64,000 nt of DNA from Streptomyces cellulosae (GCF_000721105.1 NZ_JOEV01000013.1:62001-126000); one strand, 5' to 3'. Shown: positions 1 to 8,826, counted from the stretch's first letter. The notes: a model not told the origin generated them from the letters alone. Translations and numbers: made by a program.

Positions 1-1
1 C

Positions 2-163
2 TGGACCGAGGCCTTCGAGGCGGTCGAGGTACCCGAACACGCGCTCAGGGCGGCCGCCCCGGCTATGAAGCCGGTGCTCTTGAGGACAGATCGTCTGCTG
101 AATGCCTGGGAAGACTGCATGATGCCCAACTCCTTTGATGGTGCACGTTTTCGCGGTCGCTGA
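2..163 (+). CDS. C-terminal end of an unidentified gene entering from the left (partial)
   Basis: One forward frame is open from base 2 to a TGA at 161-163 and reads as ordinary protein (starts WTEAFEAVEVPEHAL). The start lies outside the window. About 53 residues are visible, too few to assign a family. Frame choice rests on reading quality only, so the call is tentative. Confidence 0.35.
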   Translation, partial: WTEAFEAVEVPEHALRAAAPAMKPVLLRTDRLLNAWEDCMMPNSFDGARFRGR

Positions 164-542
164 GGCCGGGCCAGGTGGGGGGCCGGGACGGGCGGGGGCA
201 CACGCACGGGACGCACGGCTGACGCGAGTCAGGGGCGCGCGCGTGGGTGGCGCGGTCGTCCGCCGGCGGCGGCGGGGCGTCTCTGTGCGGTTCAGTGAGC
301 ATGACTGGCGAGCGGCCTGGCACTGCGTGTCAGACGGCACGGGAGGACCGGCGGATGGCGTGGGCCGGCTCGTGACCGGTGGCGGAACGGCGGCTGTCGT
401 TGGCCGTCGTCAGGCATCGCCCACCGGTGGCGCGGTCGTCCGTGGGATGGGCGGGCAGGACCGCGGCGGTCTCATGGGTGTTGTCGGAGCGCCAGATGCA
501 GTAATCGGCTGCCGAACCCGCCCAGGAAGGGCTGTGCGGGAT
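164..542. other. Gene-free stretch
   Basis: No reading frame here looks like a conserved protein; the frames present are Arg/Gly-rich composition artefacts. It separates the left-edge gene from the convergent GH43 gene. No strong hairpin was noticed. Confidence 0.5.
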
Positions 543-1409
543 TCATAGGCTCACACCGTCGAGGGACAGCGGTCGCCCGTCGGGCACCGTCACCACGGAC
601 GCGTGCCGCATTCCGGACGGCAGGGATACCTCGGAGGGCGTCCACTCGATGCCGTCCGGGCTGGAGGCGGCTCCGTACCGGCCCTCCAGGTAGTGGTCGA
701 ACAGCAGCACCCACTCCGCACCCCGCCGGAAGAAGCTGGGCCCTTCGACAGGCGCGGGGCTGACCGGACCGGTCGGCTCGCTGAAGTCCACACCCGGCTT
801 CGAGAACCCGGTGACCAGGATGTACTTGTGGTCGGTGGACGGGTCGTTGATGCCGCGCTCGTCCTTGAAGGCCATCATGAAACGGTCCTGGTGCCGCGTG
901 ACGGTGGCGTCGATCACCGAGTAGCCGGGATCGAAGAACAGTTCGGCGGGCGAGTAGTCCTTGAAGTCCCTGGTCGTGCAGTGCCAGATGCGGTGATCCT
1001 GGCCCACGTTGGCGTAGTCACGGCCCTCGGCCGTACTGCCTGCCTCGACCACCGACGACCAGATCAGGTGATAGAGCCCGGTGGCCTCGTCGAGGAAGAA
1101 CTCCGGAGCCCAGGCATTGTGCGCGCCGTCGACTGCGGCCATGACCGGGACGAGCCGCTGCTCGGACCAGTCGAGCAGGTCGGCGGACGTCGCATGGACG
1201 ATCCCCGGGCTGGTCCAGCCGTCGGTGGCCAGCAGGTGGAAGAGCCCGTCCGGCCCGATCCCGATAAAGGGGTCGCGAAGACGGCCGGTGCCGACTTGTC
1301 CTCTGAGTACCGGACGGCCGTCGTTGACGGTGTGGAACTCCCGGCCGTCATGGCTGTAGGCCAGGTGGAGCGCCTCGTCGGCATCGGTGAAGTACGAGAT
1401 CACGTACAT
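543..1409 (-). CDS. Glycoside hydrolase, GH43-like five-bladed propeller enzyme
   Basis: 288 residues without signal peptide, so probably cytoplasmic. The pattern is that of GH43/GH32-like beta-propellers: an N-terminal strand with YFTDADEALHLAYSHDG, then DPFIGIGPDGLFHL, a WAPEFF segment, a DATVTRH blade and a late GPSFFRR segment. The WAPE block is typical of GH43 and relatives acting on arabinose- or xylose-containing glycans. The ATG shares one base with the TGA of the LacI gene upstream, so the two are translationally coupled and the regulator probably controls its own enzyme. The substrate cannot be read from sequence. It is shorter than most secreted GH43 enzymes and fits an intracellular oligosaccharide-trimming role. 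Confidence 0.75.
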   Translation of the reverse strand: MYVISYFTDADEALHLAYSHDGREFHTVNDGRPVLRGQVGTGRLRDPFIGIGPDGLFHLLATDGWTSPGIVHATSADLLDWSEQRLVPVMAAVDGAHNAWAPEFFLDEATGLYHLIWSSVVEAGSTAEGRDYANVGQDHRIWHCTTRDFKDYSPAELFFDPGYSVIDATVTRHQDRFMMAFKDERGINDPSTDHKYILVTGFSKPGVDFSEPTGPVSPAPVEGPSFFRRGAEWVLLFDHYLEGRYGAASSPDGIEWTPSEVSLPSGMRHASVVTVPDGRPLSLDGVSL

Positions 1410-2434
1410 CAGCCACGCCCCTGTCCGGGCGAGGGCGCGGCCGTGGTGCCCCGGACGACGAGGGTGGTCGGCATCTGCATGTGCTCCATCACGGGCGCGT
1501 TGCCTTCGATGATCGACATGAGTGCCCGCACCGCGGTCTGTCCCATGTCATGCAGCGGCTGGCGCACCGTCGTCAGGCCGGGGTACGACTGCGCCGCCTG
1601 CGGCAGGTCGTCGAACCCGACGACCGACAGCTGACCGGGCACGTCGAAACCGTGCTTGCGTGCCGCGTCGATCGCTCCGAAGGCGATGAGGTCGGCGCCC
1701 GCGACGATCGCGGTCGGGCGGTGTTCCTCGATGAACCGTGAGGCGGTACGGAACCCGGACACGTAGCTGAAGTCGCAGTAGGCGACCATCTGTTCGTCCA
1801 CGGTGAGCCCTGCCAGCCGCATGGCGTCGTCGAAGCCCTTGAAGCGCACGCTTGTGCTCTCCAGGTCGAGATTGCCGCCGATGTAGGCGATCCGCGTGTG
1901 GCCCAGGCCGATGAGGTGCTGGGTGCCGCTCCGGGTCCCGTGGTAGTTGTCGACGGTGACCCGGGGCAGGTCGACGTCGATGTTTCGCGGATCGATGACG
2001 ACGGCGGGAATCCCACGCTGGCGCAGCAGCGAGATCGTCTCGTCCTCCAGGACGGGTGCGATCATCAACAAGCCGTCCACCAGGCCCCGGGTCAGGAACC
2101 CGATCCGGTCCCGCTCCCGCGACCCGTCGTGATAGCTGACGTTGATCAACGCCTCGAACTCCAGGCTGGCCAGCTCATCGGCGATTCCGCGCACGATCTC
2201 CAGGCCGTACTGGGTGGTGAGATCCAGGGTCAGCACGCCGACCAGGCCGGTTCGCCCGCCCTTCAGGCCACGGGCAGACACGTTCGGCACGTAGCCGAGC
2301 CGGTCGACGACCTCCATGACCCGCCGACGGGTCTCGTCCTTCGCACCTGGCTTTCCATTCAGGACGTTGGACACGGTCATCGCGGAGACGCCGGCTTCTT
2401 CAGCCACCTGCGCGATGGTTACGCGGTCGGGCAC
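1409..2434 (-). CDS. LacI-family transcriptional regulator
   Basis: 341 residues. The N-terminus has the LacI helix-turn-helix and hinge (VTIAQVAEEAGVSAMTVSNVLNGK, then RRRVMEVVDRLGYVPN). The rest is a periplasmic-binding-protein-like sugar-sensing core ending in VVGFDDLPQAAQSYPGLTTVRQP, a standard family signature. It is transcribed with the GH43 gene (one-base TGATG overlap). A perfect 12-bp palindrome 53 bp upstream of its start is a probable autoregulatory operator. The inducer is presumably a sugar released or cleaved by the GH43 enzyme (inference). Confidence 0.93.
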   Translation of the reverse strand: MPDRVTIAQVAEEAGVSAMTVSNVLNGKPGAKDETRRRVMEVVDRLGYVPNVSARGLKGGRTGLVGVLTLDLTTQYGLEIVRGIADELASLEFEALINVSYHDGSRERDRIGFLTRGLVDGLLMIAPVLEDETISLLRQRGIPAVVIDPRNIDVDLPRVTVDNYHGTRSGTQHLIGLGHTRIAYIGGNLDLESTSVRFKGFDDAMRLAGLTVDEQMVAYCDFSYVSGFRTASRFIEEHRPTAIVAGADLIAFGAIDAARKHGFDVPGQLSVVGFDDLPQAAQSYPGLTTVRQPLHDMGQTAVRALMSIIEGNAPVMEHMQMPTTLVVRGTTAAPSPGQGRG

Positions 2435-2486
2435 AACGCCTCCTTCATCAGGTCAGTCCGGGAAGTGACCCGTCTCACTTGTTGCG

Positions 2487-2498
2487 GCTAAATTTAGC
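2487..2498. promoter_or_regulatory. Probable LacI-family operator
   Basis: GCTAAATTTAGC is a perfect 12-bp palindrome and unusually AT-rich for this genome. It lies 53 bp upstream of the LacI regulator start, the usual place for an autoregulatory operator; the following ATAAAGC could be part of a second half-site. Confidence 0.6.
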
Positions 2499-2853
2499 GA
2501 TAAAGCTGTGGGTGGTCAACGGTCGACCGCAACGAAGAGGTAACGCCCCGTTCACCCGTCGTTCCCGCCGCTCCGCATCGTCAGCCAGGTGACCCGCGTA
2601 CGCCCCGCCGACGAGGTCACGGGCGCAGCCGCCCGGCCCCGGCCGCAGGGCTGCTGTCGGGCGGACGTCGCGAAGTCGACCTCGTAGAGCGGCACGGCGG
2701 CGATCCGGGCGACGGCGGAGGGACAGCTGCCGTGTGCGAGCGGTCGTCGCCCACTGCCGACGCGCAAGTCGTCGTCCGCTGCCGACGCGCAAGGGCTACC
2801 CGAGTGGCCGATAGTGGAGCGCAGGGGGCCGTTTCCGGGACTTCGGAGCCGCC
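2499..2853. other. Intergenic region between LacI gene and GH15 gene
   Basis: It holds the divergent promoters of the LacI operon and the GH15 gene. A 15-bp direct repeat (CTGCCGACGCGCAAG) occurs near 2754 and 2779, about 70-100 bp before the GH15 start. No small gene is convincing here. Confidence 0.4.
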
Positions 2854-4680
2854 ATGGACCGCTACCCTCCCATCGCCGATCACGGCCTGGTGGGTGACCT
2901 GCAGACCGCCGCGCTCGTCTCGTCGCAGGGGGTCGTGGACTGGTTCGCCGCTCCCCGGTTCGACTCCCCCAGCATCTTCGCCGCCCTCCTCGACCACGAC
3001 CGCGGCGGGTACTTTCGGCTCGCGCCCGAGCGCCCCGACGCGATCTGCAAGCAGCTCTACTACCCCGACACGGCGATTCTGGTGACCCGTTTCATGTCAC
3101 CGGACGGGGTGGGCGAGGTGGTCGACTTCATGCCCGCCGACCGGAGCCGCACCGCCACCGACCGCCACACCCTGGTACGCGTCGTGCGGGCCGTGCGGGG
3201 AACCGTCGACTTCACGCTGGAGTGCCGGCCGCGCTTCGACTACGGCCGCGCCGAGCACCGGTTGGAGCTCGGCGAGTACACCGGCCTGTTCCGGTCCCCG
3301 GGCACGGACGCGCATCTGCAGACCTCCTTCCCGCTGGAGCGGGACGGCCGGGACGCGACCGGCAGGGTGACGCTGAACGCCGGCGAGGCGGGCGGCGCCG
3401 TGTTCACCGTGTGCGCGCCCGGCGGCGAGGCACCCGCACCGCTCACGGTCGACGGGCTCACCGCACAGGTCGACGACACCGGCCGCTTCTGGCAGGACTG
3501 GCTGCGTCAGTCCCGCTACCGGGGCCGCTGGCCCGAGCTGGTGCACCGTTCGGTCATCACCCTCAAACTCCTCACCTACGCCCCCACCGGCGCCCTCGTC
3601 GCGGCGGCCACCATGGGGCTGCCCGAGCAGGTGGGCGGAGAGCGCAACTGGGACTACCGGTTCACCTGGGTACGCGACGGCGCGCTGTCCGTGCGGGCCA
3701 TGCTGGACCTGGGCTTCGTCGACGAGGCCGCCGCCTTCGTGCACTGGCTCGTGGAGAGGCTGCACGAGCGGGAGGGCAAGGAGGAGGAACCGCTCCAGAC
3801 GATGTACCGGATCGACGGCAGCCCCGACCTGCCGGAGGAGACACTCGAACACTTCGAGGGCTACCGCGGCTCCTCCCCCGTCCGCGTCGGGAACGGAGCC
3901 GCCGACCAGCTCCAACTGGACATCTACGGCGAGGTCCTGCACGCGGTGTCCCAGGGCCAGGGCCGCGGCATCGCACAGCAGAGCACGTACCGGGGATGGA
4001 AAGCACTGGCCAGGACGCTGGACTGGCTCGCCGACCACTGGGACCGGCCGGACGAGGGCATCTGGGAGACCCGCGGCGGGCGCCAGGACTTCACGTACAG
4101 CCGCGTGATGTCCTGGGTCGCCTTCGACCAGGGGCTGCGCATGGCCGAGCGCTTCCGCAGGCCCGCCGACGTCGAGAAGTGGCGCGGCGCCAGGGACACC
4201 GTCTTCGAGCAGGTCATGGAACGCGGCTGGAGCGAGCGGGAGAACGCCTTCGTCCAGCACTACGGCAGCGACGTCCTGGACGCCTCCCTGCTGCTCATGC
4301 CGATGGTCGGATTCATCGCCCCGAGGGACCCGGCCTGGCTCACCACGCTCGACGCGATGGACCGCAAACTCGTCTCCGACAGCCTCGTCTACCGCTACGA
4401 CCCGGCGGCCTCACCGGACGGGTTGCGCGGCTCCGAGGGCACCTTCAGCCTGTGCACCTTCCTCTACGTCGACGCACTGGCCCGGGCGGGACGGCTGCCC
4501 CAGGCCCGCTACACCTTCGAGAAGATGCAGACGTACGCCAACCACGTCGGCCTGTTCGCCGAGGAGGTCGGTCCGAGCGGAGAGCAACTGGGCAACTTCC
4601 CCCAGGCGTTCACCCACCTGTCCCTGATCATGGCCGCCGGCACCCTCGACGGGGCGCTCGACGCGGCGAACCGGCGCTGA
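2854..4680 (+). CDS. Glycoside hydrolase family 15 protein (trehalase/glucoamylase-like)
   Basis: 608 residues, close to the usual ~600 of bacterial GH15 enzymes, with no signal peptide. The N-terminal DHGLVGDLQTAALVSSQG begins the family's beta-sandwich domain. The alpha/alpha barrel follows, with NWDYRFTWVRDG near residue 267, a DEGIWE segment near 405 that should carry the general acid Glu, and FAEEVGPSGEQLGNFPQAFTH near 570 that carries the general base region. Bacterial members include glucoamylases and the trehalase of mycobacteria and streptomycetes; intracellular trehalose hydrolysis is my best guess. The ATG follows a GGACTTCGGAGCCGCC leader. It is a stand-alone gene divergent from the LacI unit. 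Confidence 0.88.
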   Translation: MDRYPPIADHGLVGDLQTAALVSSQGVVDWFAAPRFDSPSIFAALLDHDRGGYFRLAPERPDAICKQLYYPDTAILVTRFMSPDGVGEVVDFMPADRSRTATDRHTLVRVVRAVRGTVDFTLECRPRFDYGRAEHRLELGEYTGLFRSPGTDAHLQTSFPLERDGRDATGRVTLNAGEAGGAVFTVCAPGGEAPAPLTVDGLTAQVDDTGRFWQDWLRQSRYRGRWPELVHRSVITLKLLTYAPTGALVAAATMGLPEQVGGERNWDYRFTWVRDGALSVRAMLDLGFVDEAAAFVHWLVERLHEREGKEEEPLQTMYRIDGSPDLPEETLEHFEGYRGSSPVRVGNGAADQLQLDIYGEVLHAVSQGQGRGIAQQSTYRGWKALARTLDWLADHWDRPDEGIWETRGGRQDFTYSRVMSWVAFDQGLRMAERFRRPADVEKWRGARDTVFEQVMERGWSERENAFVQHYGSDVLDASLLLMPMVGFIAPRDPAWLTTLDAMDRKLVSDSLVYRYDPAASPDGLRGSEGTFSLCTFLYVDALARAGRLPQARYTFEKMQTYANHVGLFAEEVGPSGEQLGNFPQAFTHLSLIMAAGTLDGALDAANRR

Positions 4681-4772
4681 GCCGGGCCAGTGCTCGGGCG
4701 GCGCAGCAGCCCGGCGCACCCCCGCCGAGGAACACCGTGCCGGCGGGGCGTGACGTGATCCCGCATCGGAGA

Positions 4773-5612
4773 TCAGCCTCCGGTGGCGAAGCCCGGAAAC
4801 AGCGTCATCCCGCCGTCGACGTAGAGGGTGCTGCCGACGACGTAGTCGAGCAGGTCGGACGCCATGGCGACGACGGCGTTGGCGATGTCGTCCGGGTCGC
4901 CCACGCGGCGGTACGGGATCAGGCGCAGCAGTTCGGCCTCGGCCTCGGGGGTGGACCAGGCGTCACGGTTGATCGGCGTGCGGATGGCGCCGGGCGCCAC
5001 CGCGTTGACCCTGATCCGCTGGGGCGCCAGCTCCTGGGCGAGGGTCTGCATCAGCATGCCGACACCGCCCTTGGAGGAGGCGTAGTTCACGTGCCCCGCC
5101 CACGGGACGATCTGGTGGACCGAACTCATACAGATGATCTTCCCCGCCGAACGGGACACCTCCTCCACGACGCCGCGCCGGATGAATTCCTTGGCGGCCT
5201 CCCGCGCGCACAGGAACTGGCCGGTCAGGTTGACGTCGATGACCTTCTGCCACTGGGCGAGCGTCATCTCCGTGAGGGCCGCGTCCCGCTGGAGGCCCGC
5301 GTTGGCCACCATGATGTCGATGGTGCCGAACTCCTCGACCATCCGCGCGACCATGGCGGTCACCTGGTCCTCGTCGGACACGTCGGCCTCATGGGCGTAG
5401 GCGCGCACTCCGAAGCCCTCGATCTCCTTCACCACGTTCTCCGCCTCGTGCGCACCGACGACGTAGTTCACCACGACGTCCGCCCCGGCCCGGCCCAGGG
5501 CCACGGCGGTCGCCAGGCCGATACCCGAGTTGGCACCCGTCACCAACGCCTTCTGGCCCCTGAGAAGCTGCGCGGACGTCGTTCCACGGTTCTCGACTTT
5601 CGCTGCCACCAC
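4773..5612 (-). CDS. SDR-family oxidoreductase (glucose 1-dehydrogenase-like)
   Basis: 279 residues from the chosen GTG start. It has the Rossmann TGANSGIG cofactor motif, the NAG motif (MVANAGL), catalytic Ser in ICMSSVHQ and the YASSK Tyr-Lys pair, and ends with a family-typical YVDGGMTLFPGF. The frame stays open further upstream, but AAGGAG five bases before the GTG at 5612 (and eight before the GTG at 5609) places the start here. It converges on the GH15 gene and is divergent from the glutamine amidotransferase gene. The substrate (sugar or short alcohol) is not determinable. Confidence 0.88.
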   Translation of the reverse strand: MVAAKVENRGTTSAQLLRGQKALVTGANSGIGLATAVALGRAGADVVVNYVVGAHEAENVVKEIEGFGVRAYAHEADVSDEDQVTAMVARMVEEFGTIDIMVANAGLQRDAALTEMTLAQWQKVIDVNLTGQFLCAREAAKEFIRRGVVEEVSRSAGKIICMSSVHQIVPWAGHVNYASSKGGVGMLMQTLAQELAPQRIRVNAVAPGAIRTPINRDAWSTPEAEAELLRLIPYRRVGDPDDIANAVVAMASDLLDYVVGSTLYVDGGMTLFPGFATGG

Positions 5613-5976
5613 GATCTCTCCTTGGGCGTTCGGACGGCACGCCCTCAGGAAGCGGGCGACGCACACGAGACAGGCCGGGACCCGGCCGGCCCGGCAGGAC
5701 AGACACCTGAGCCGTCGCACACCCGGCGTCGGACGAAAGCACCCTGCGCCGCGACCCCGACCGACCGGCGCGCGGGCACCGCGACCCCGGCCACGGACCG
5801 GTTCATGACTCCACCATCCGACGGCGGGAAGCACCTCGCATCCCGGCCGACGGCTCCGGGCCCGGTGCGCCGGCCGCCCGGTCCGCGCCCGCATGGCGAC
5901 GCGGGGCGAGGGAGGCGAAAATGAGGGGGGGACCTCATGGTGTTCCCGGAGCTGCAGGTAGGACAGGTGATCGCTC
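5613..5976. other. Divergent intergenic region
   Basis: It should contain promoters for the SDR (left) and the amidotransferase (right). Frames crossing it are Arg/Pro-rich artefacts. No operator-like palindrome was recognised. Confidence 0.4.
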
Positions 5977-6813
5977 ATGTGCCGATGGCTCGCTTACTCG
6001 GGAACACCCCTGCTGCTCGACACCATCCTCTACAAACCGGCTCACTCGCTGATCGATCAGAGCCTCCACTCCAGACTGGGTGTCGAGACGACCAACGGTG
6101 ACGGTTTCGGCGTCGGATGGTATCCGCAGGAAAGCATCGACACCCCGGCCCTGCTCAGGGACGTCGGCCCGGCCTGGAACAACCGCAACCTGCGGGAGAT
6201 CGCGGATCATGTCCGCTCCCCGTTGTTCTTCGCCCACATACGGGCGTCGACCGGCACGGCGGTGCAGCAGTCGAACTGTCACCCCTTCCGGTACGGCCGC
6301 TGGATGTGGATGCACAACGGCGGCATCACTGATTTCCACCTCGTGCGCCGCGACCTGACCCTGCAGGTCGACCCCGAGCTGTACTCCGCCATCGAGGGAA
6401 CGACGGACTCGGAGACGATGTTCTACCTGGCGCTCACCCTCGGCCTGGAGCAGGATCCGCCGGGCGCCGTGGCCCGGATGGTGGGACTGGTGGAGCGCAG
6501 CGGCCGCGAGCACGGGATCGAGTTCCCGCTCCAGATGACCATCGCCGTGACCGACGGCGAACGCCTGTGGGCCTTCCGCTACTCGACCCAGGGCACTTCC
6601 CGGTCGTTGTTCTACAGCACCCGCGTGGACACACTGCGCAAGCTGCACCCCGACGTCGCGTTCCTGCGGGAAGTGTCCGACGAAACCCACCTCATCGTGT
6701 CCGAGCCCCTCGGCGATCTGCCCGGCGCCTGGAACGAGGTGCCCGAGAGCAGCTACGGCGTCGTACACGCCGGAGCCGACGAGCTGTGCCCCTTCACGCC
6801 GGAACCGGTATGA
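5977..6813 (+). CDS. Class II glutamine amidotransferase (YafJ-type)
   Basis: 278 residues. The protein starts MCRWLAY, so Met removal exposes Cys2, the N-terminal nucleophile that hydrolyses glutamine in class II amidotransferases. GDGFGVGWY, FFAHIRASTGTAVQQSNCHPF and WMWMHNGGI are the conserved substrate-binding and oxyanion segments, and GTTDSETMFYLAL follows. No synthetase domain is attached and no obvious partner is adjacent, as usual for YafJ/EgtC-like stand-alone forms. The acceptor reaction is unknown; without other ergothioneine genes nearby I do not call it EgtC. Confidence 0.85.
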   Translation: MCRWLAYSGTPLLLDTILYKPAHSLIDQSLHSRLGVETTNGDGFGVGWYPQESIDTPALLRDVGPAWNNRNLREIADHVRSPLFFAHIRASTGTAVQQSNCHPFRYGRWMWMHNGGITDFHLVRRDLTLQVDPELYSAIEGTTDSETMFYLALTLGLEQDPPGAVARMVGLVERSGREHGIEFPLQMTIAVTDGERLWAFRYSTQGTSRSLFYSTRVDTLRKLHPDVAFLREVSDETHLIVSEPLGDLPGAWNEVPESSYGVVHAGADELCPFTPEPV

Positions 6814-7173
6814 CGCGTCGTCCGGCACACGCGCGCAAGCCGGGGCCGGGCGATGGATGGTGCCGATGTCGTCGGCTGCCGCCTGGAGGCGGATCAAGGG
6901 GGTGACCCGCGCCGGGCCGCGGTCGCCGTCGGACCAGCACGGCTGGTGAACCGGACGGCTCACTCATGCCCGTGACGAGGGTGCGGGCAGTTCGTGGTGC
7001 GGTCGGGGGGCGCTCGTGCATCCCGCGGCGACACGCCGCTCCGAGTCAGGCGTGGACCCGGTCGAGTGGCGGGTGGGCCCGTTCGGCCCGCCTGTGTTGC
7101 TGTGTCTCGGCGGAGCTTCTGTGATGGGTCGGGGCGCTCCTGACGCCCCGTGACTCGATCATGGGAGGTACCA
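6814..7173. other. Intergenic region upstream of the toxin gene
   Basis: No convincing gene was found. The final part carries GGGAGG five bases before the toxin GTG, and an earlier in-frame GTG at 7150 lacks such spacing. The promoter of the toxin cluster should lie here but no clear -35/-10 pair was identified. Confidence 0.4.
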
Positions 7174-8007
7174 GTGGCGATCCGTCGATGGACTGCGAGC
7201 GTGGCGGCGACTGCCGGCCTTGCCGGTTCCCTTCTGCTCAGTGCTCCTCCGTCCGCCGCCGTGGACACGCAGACATCCACCGCCGATCGCCCGGTGCCGA
7301 AGGCGGTTCCCGCCCCACCGTCGGCGGGAGGCCAGGCAGCCGACGCGGGCAAGCGGCGGCAACAGCACTCCGGCTCCGCAGCGGACGGCCCGACGACGCG
7401 CTGCCTGGGGCTGGTGCCGTCGCCCTACCCTTACGCCCACACGCCCTACGTGTGCAACGACTGGCGGTTCGGCCCGGCCCAGTTGCCGCGCACCGGGATC
7501 CTCGGCAACATCCTCAGAGGCTACGACCGGTTCGGCGCCCTCACACCGGTGGAGTTCCTCAACAAGTGGTGGGACCCGGCTCTCAACTCCGGGCTGGGCG
7601 ACTGGAAGTACTCGCTGGTCCCGGACGACGGCTTCGCCCACGACAGCAACGGGAACGTCATCGCGGCCGAGATCACCCTCAAGGCCGGCCAGCTCCTGGA
7701 CCGCTTCGGCAACGAGTTCGGCAAGTTCCTCGCGCCGGCCGGTGCCAAGTACGGTGAACGCTCGATCCCGCCGTCCAGTCTCAACACCGAGGACCCGCGG
7801 TACCCGTACAACTACCACCTGTACCGGGTGAAGCAGGACGTCCTCGTGTGCACCGGGCCTGTCGCTCCGGCGTTCGAGCAACCTGGCCTGGGCGTGCAGT
7901 ACGTCACCTCGGTCAACGCCAAACAGACCAAGTACTGCCCGAACGTGAAGACCGGTGCGACGGTGAACTCGCTCGTGGGTGACCGCATCCTGGTGCGGGC
8001 GAACTGA
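7174..8007 (+). CDS. Secreted TNT-domain protein, predicted NAD+ glycohydrolase toxin
   Basis: 277 residues. Residues 1-30 form a Sec signal peptide (RR, hydrophobic AATAGLAGSLLLS, cleavage near SAAV). A Cys-containing linker follows, then a C-terminal domain matching the tuberculosis necrotizing toxin fold: LDRFGNEFGKFLAP, ERSIPP, PYNYHLYRVKQDV and PAFEQPGLGVQYV. Arg177, Arg196 and Gln242 fall where the TNT/fungal NADase families keep catalytic and NAD-binding residues. Unlike mycobacterial CpnT there is no large channel domain, and the layout resembles the small secreted fungal NADases. Predicted to degrade NAD+ outside the producer or in a target cell. A probable immunity gene follows after 64 bp. 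Confidence 0.82.
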   Translation: MAIRRWTASVAATAGLAGSLLLSAPPSAAVDTQTSTADRPVPKAVPAPPSAGGQAADAGKRRQQHSGSAADGPTTRCLGLVPSPYPYAHTPYVCNDWRFGPAQLPRTGILGNILRGYDRFGALTPVEFLNKWWDPALNSGLGDWKYSLVPDDGFAHDSNGNVIAAEITLKAGQLLDRFGNEFGKFLAPAGAKYGERSIPPSSLNTEDPRYPYNYHLYRVKQDVLVCTGPVAPAFEQPGLGVQYVTSVNAKQTKYCPNVKTGATVNSLVGDRILVRAN

Positions 8008-8020
8008 CGCCGAAGGCCGA

Positions 8021-8068
8021 GGGCAGGAGCAGGAGCAGGATCAGGGGCAGGGGCAGGGGCAGGGGCAG
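8021..8068 (+). repeat. Hexanucleotide tandem repeat between toxin and immunity genes
   Basis: Eight consecutive hexamers of the form NNNCAG (GGGCAG, GAGCAG, GATCAG, then four GGGCAG) fill the gap between the toxin stop and the next ATG at 8072. The last units supply the purine-rich ribosome-binding region. Copy-number change by slippage would alter leader length without touching either frame. Confidence 0.85.
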
Positions 8069-8071
8069 GAC

Positions 8072-8479
8072 ATGGACCGTCACCAGCTGTGCGAGGCGCT
8101 GAGCGCGGCCGGGGTCCCGGCGGGACTGTACGAGATCGCCGACTGCCCCGGCTCCCCCGGCGGCCCCAGGCCGGAGGACCGCCTCTACCTGGAGGAACAG
8201 GCTGGTGAGTGGGTGGTGGGGGTTCAGCAGCGGGGCGTGCGCACGGTGTTGGAGCGTTTTCCTGACGAGGACCGGGCCTGCCGCCGCCTCTACGCCCAGC
8301 TGACACAGAGCAGCCCGCCGCCCTCGCCGCTCACGCCCGAGGAGACCGAGGAACTCCTGCACGACAGCGAGGGCATCCAGCGCCGCGCCCGGGAGCAGCT
8401 GGCGCGGGCGCTGGACGCCGCGCGACAGCCACCGACGGGCGATACCGGGCAGCATGCCGGAGGTGATCGAGGCCGCTGA
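8072..8479 (+). CDS. Probable cytoplasmic immunity protein for the TNT toxin
   Basis: 135 residues, acidic, no signal peptide. The pattern (HQLCEALSAAGVPAGLYEI, then RLYLEEQAGEWVVGVQQRG and a late DEDRACRRLYAQL) resembles small proteins encoded beside TNT-domain toxins in actinobacteria, where a WVVG-ERG-F-DEACR-type arrangement is common. This is recalled similarity, not a search result. The frame is open to 7979 but upstream codons only translate the hexamer repeat, so ATG 8072 is chosen. Expected role: bind the NADase in the cytosol and protect the producer, as IFT does for mycobacterial TNT. Confidence 0.65.
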   Translation: MDRHQLCEALSAAGVPAGLYEIADCPGSPGGPRPEDRLYLEEQAGEWVVGVQQRGVRTVLERFPDEDRACRRLYAQLTQSSPPPSPLTPEETEELLHDSEGIQRRAREQLARALDAARQPPTGDTGQHAGGDRGR

Positions 8480-8782
8480 CCGCACGACTGTCCGCGGCCG
8501 GTGCGCCCGGGCCCGACGCGGCCGGGGCGCACCGAACGTCCGCAACCGCGGCACCGGACACGACGAGGGGGACGTCGAGGTCGTCCCAGTGGCCGCCGCC
8601 GTGCTCGGCGATCTTCTTGGTGCCACCGGTGCCGCCTCCCCTTCGGGCTCCAGCTCGGCCGTCCGTATCCCATGTTCATCCCAGCGGTGATCCGTCCTCG
8701 CAGGTCACCGGCGTGTGCGTGTCCCGGCGTCCCAATCCGGAGCAGGGGAATCTCCTTCGGGGCAACCGCTGCCAGCATCACC

Positions 8783-8805
8783 AGTGGCCGGGGATCCCGG
8801 CCACT
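8783..8805 (+). promoter_or_regulatory. Leader hairpin before the muramidase ribosome-binding site
   Basis: AGTGGCCGGG and CCCGGCCACT form a perfect 10-bp stem with a 3-base loop, ending 5 bases before the purine-rich GAGGGGGGAA that serves as ribosome-binding site for the ATG at 8827. The whole 8480-8826 stretch has no gene. A structured leader controlling the lytic enzyme is plausible, because streptomycete cell-wall hydrolase genes often have c-di-AMP riboswitch leaders. I could not match that riboswitch's conserved core here. Confidence 0.5.
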
Positions 8806-8826
8806 CACCAGAGGGGGGAACAACAG

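Noticed and set aside
3222..5924. 900-codon forward frame across the GH15 gene and beyond
   Set aside because: Shadow frame of GC-rich coding sequence; Arg/Gly/Pro-rich, no domain, and GH15 and SDR genes are clear in other frames.
5977..6813. EgtC of ergothioneine biosynthesis
   Set aside because: No egtB, egtD or egtA nearby; only the class II amidotransferase fold can be supported.
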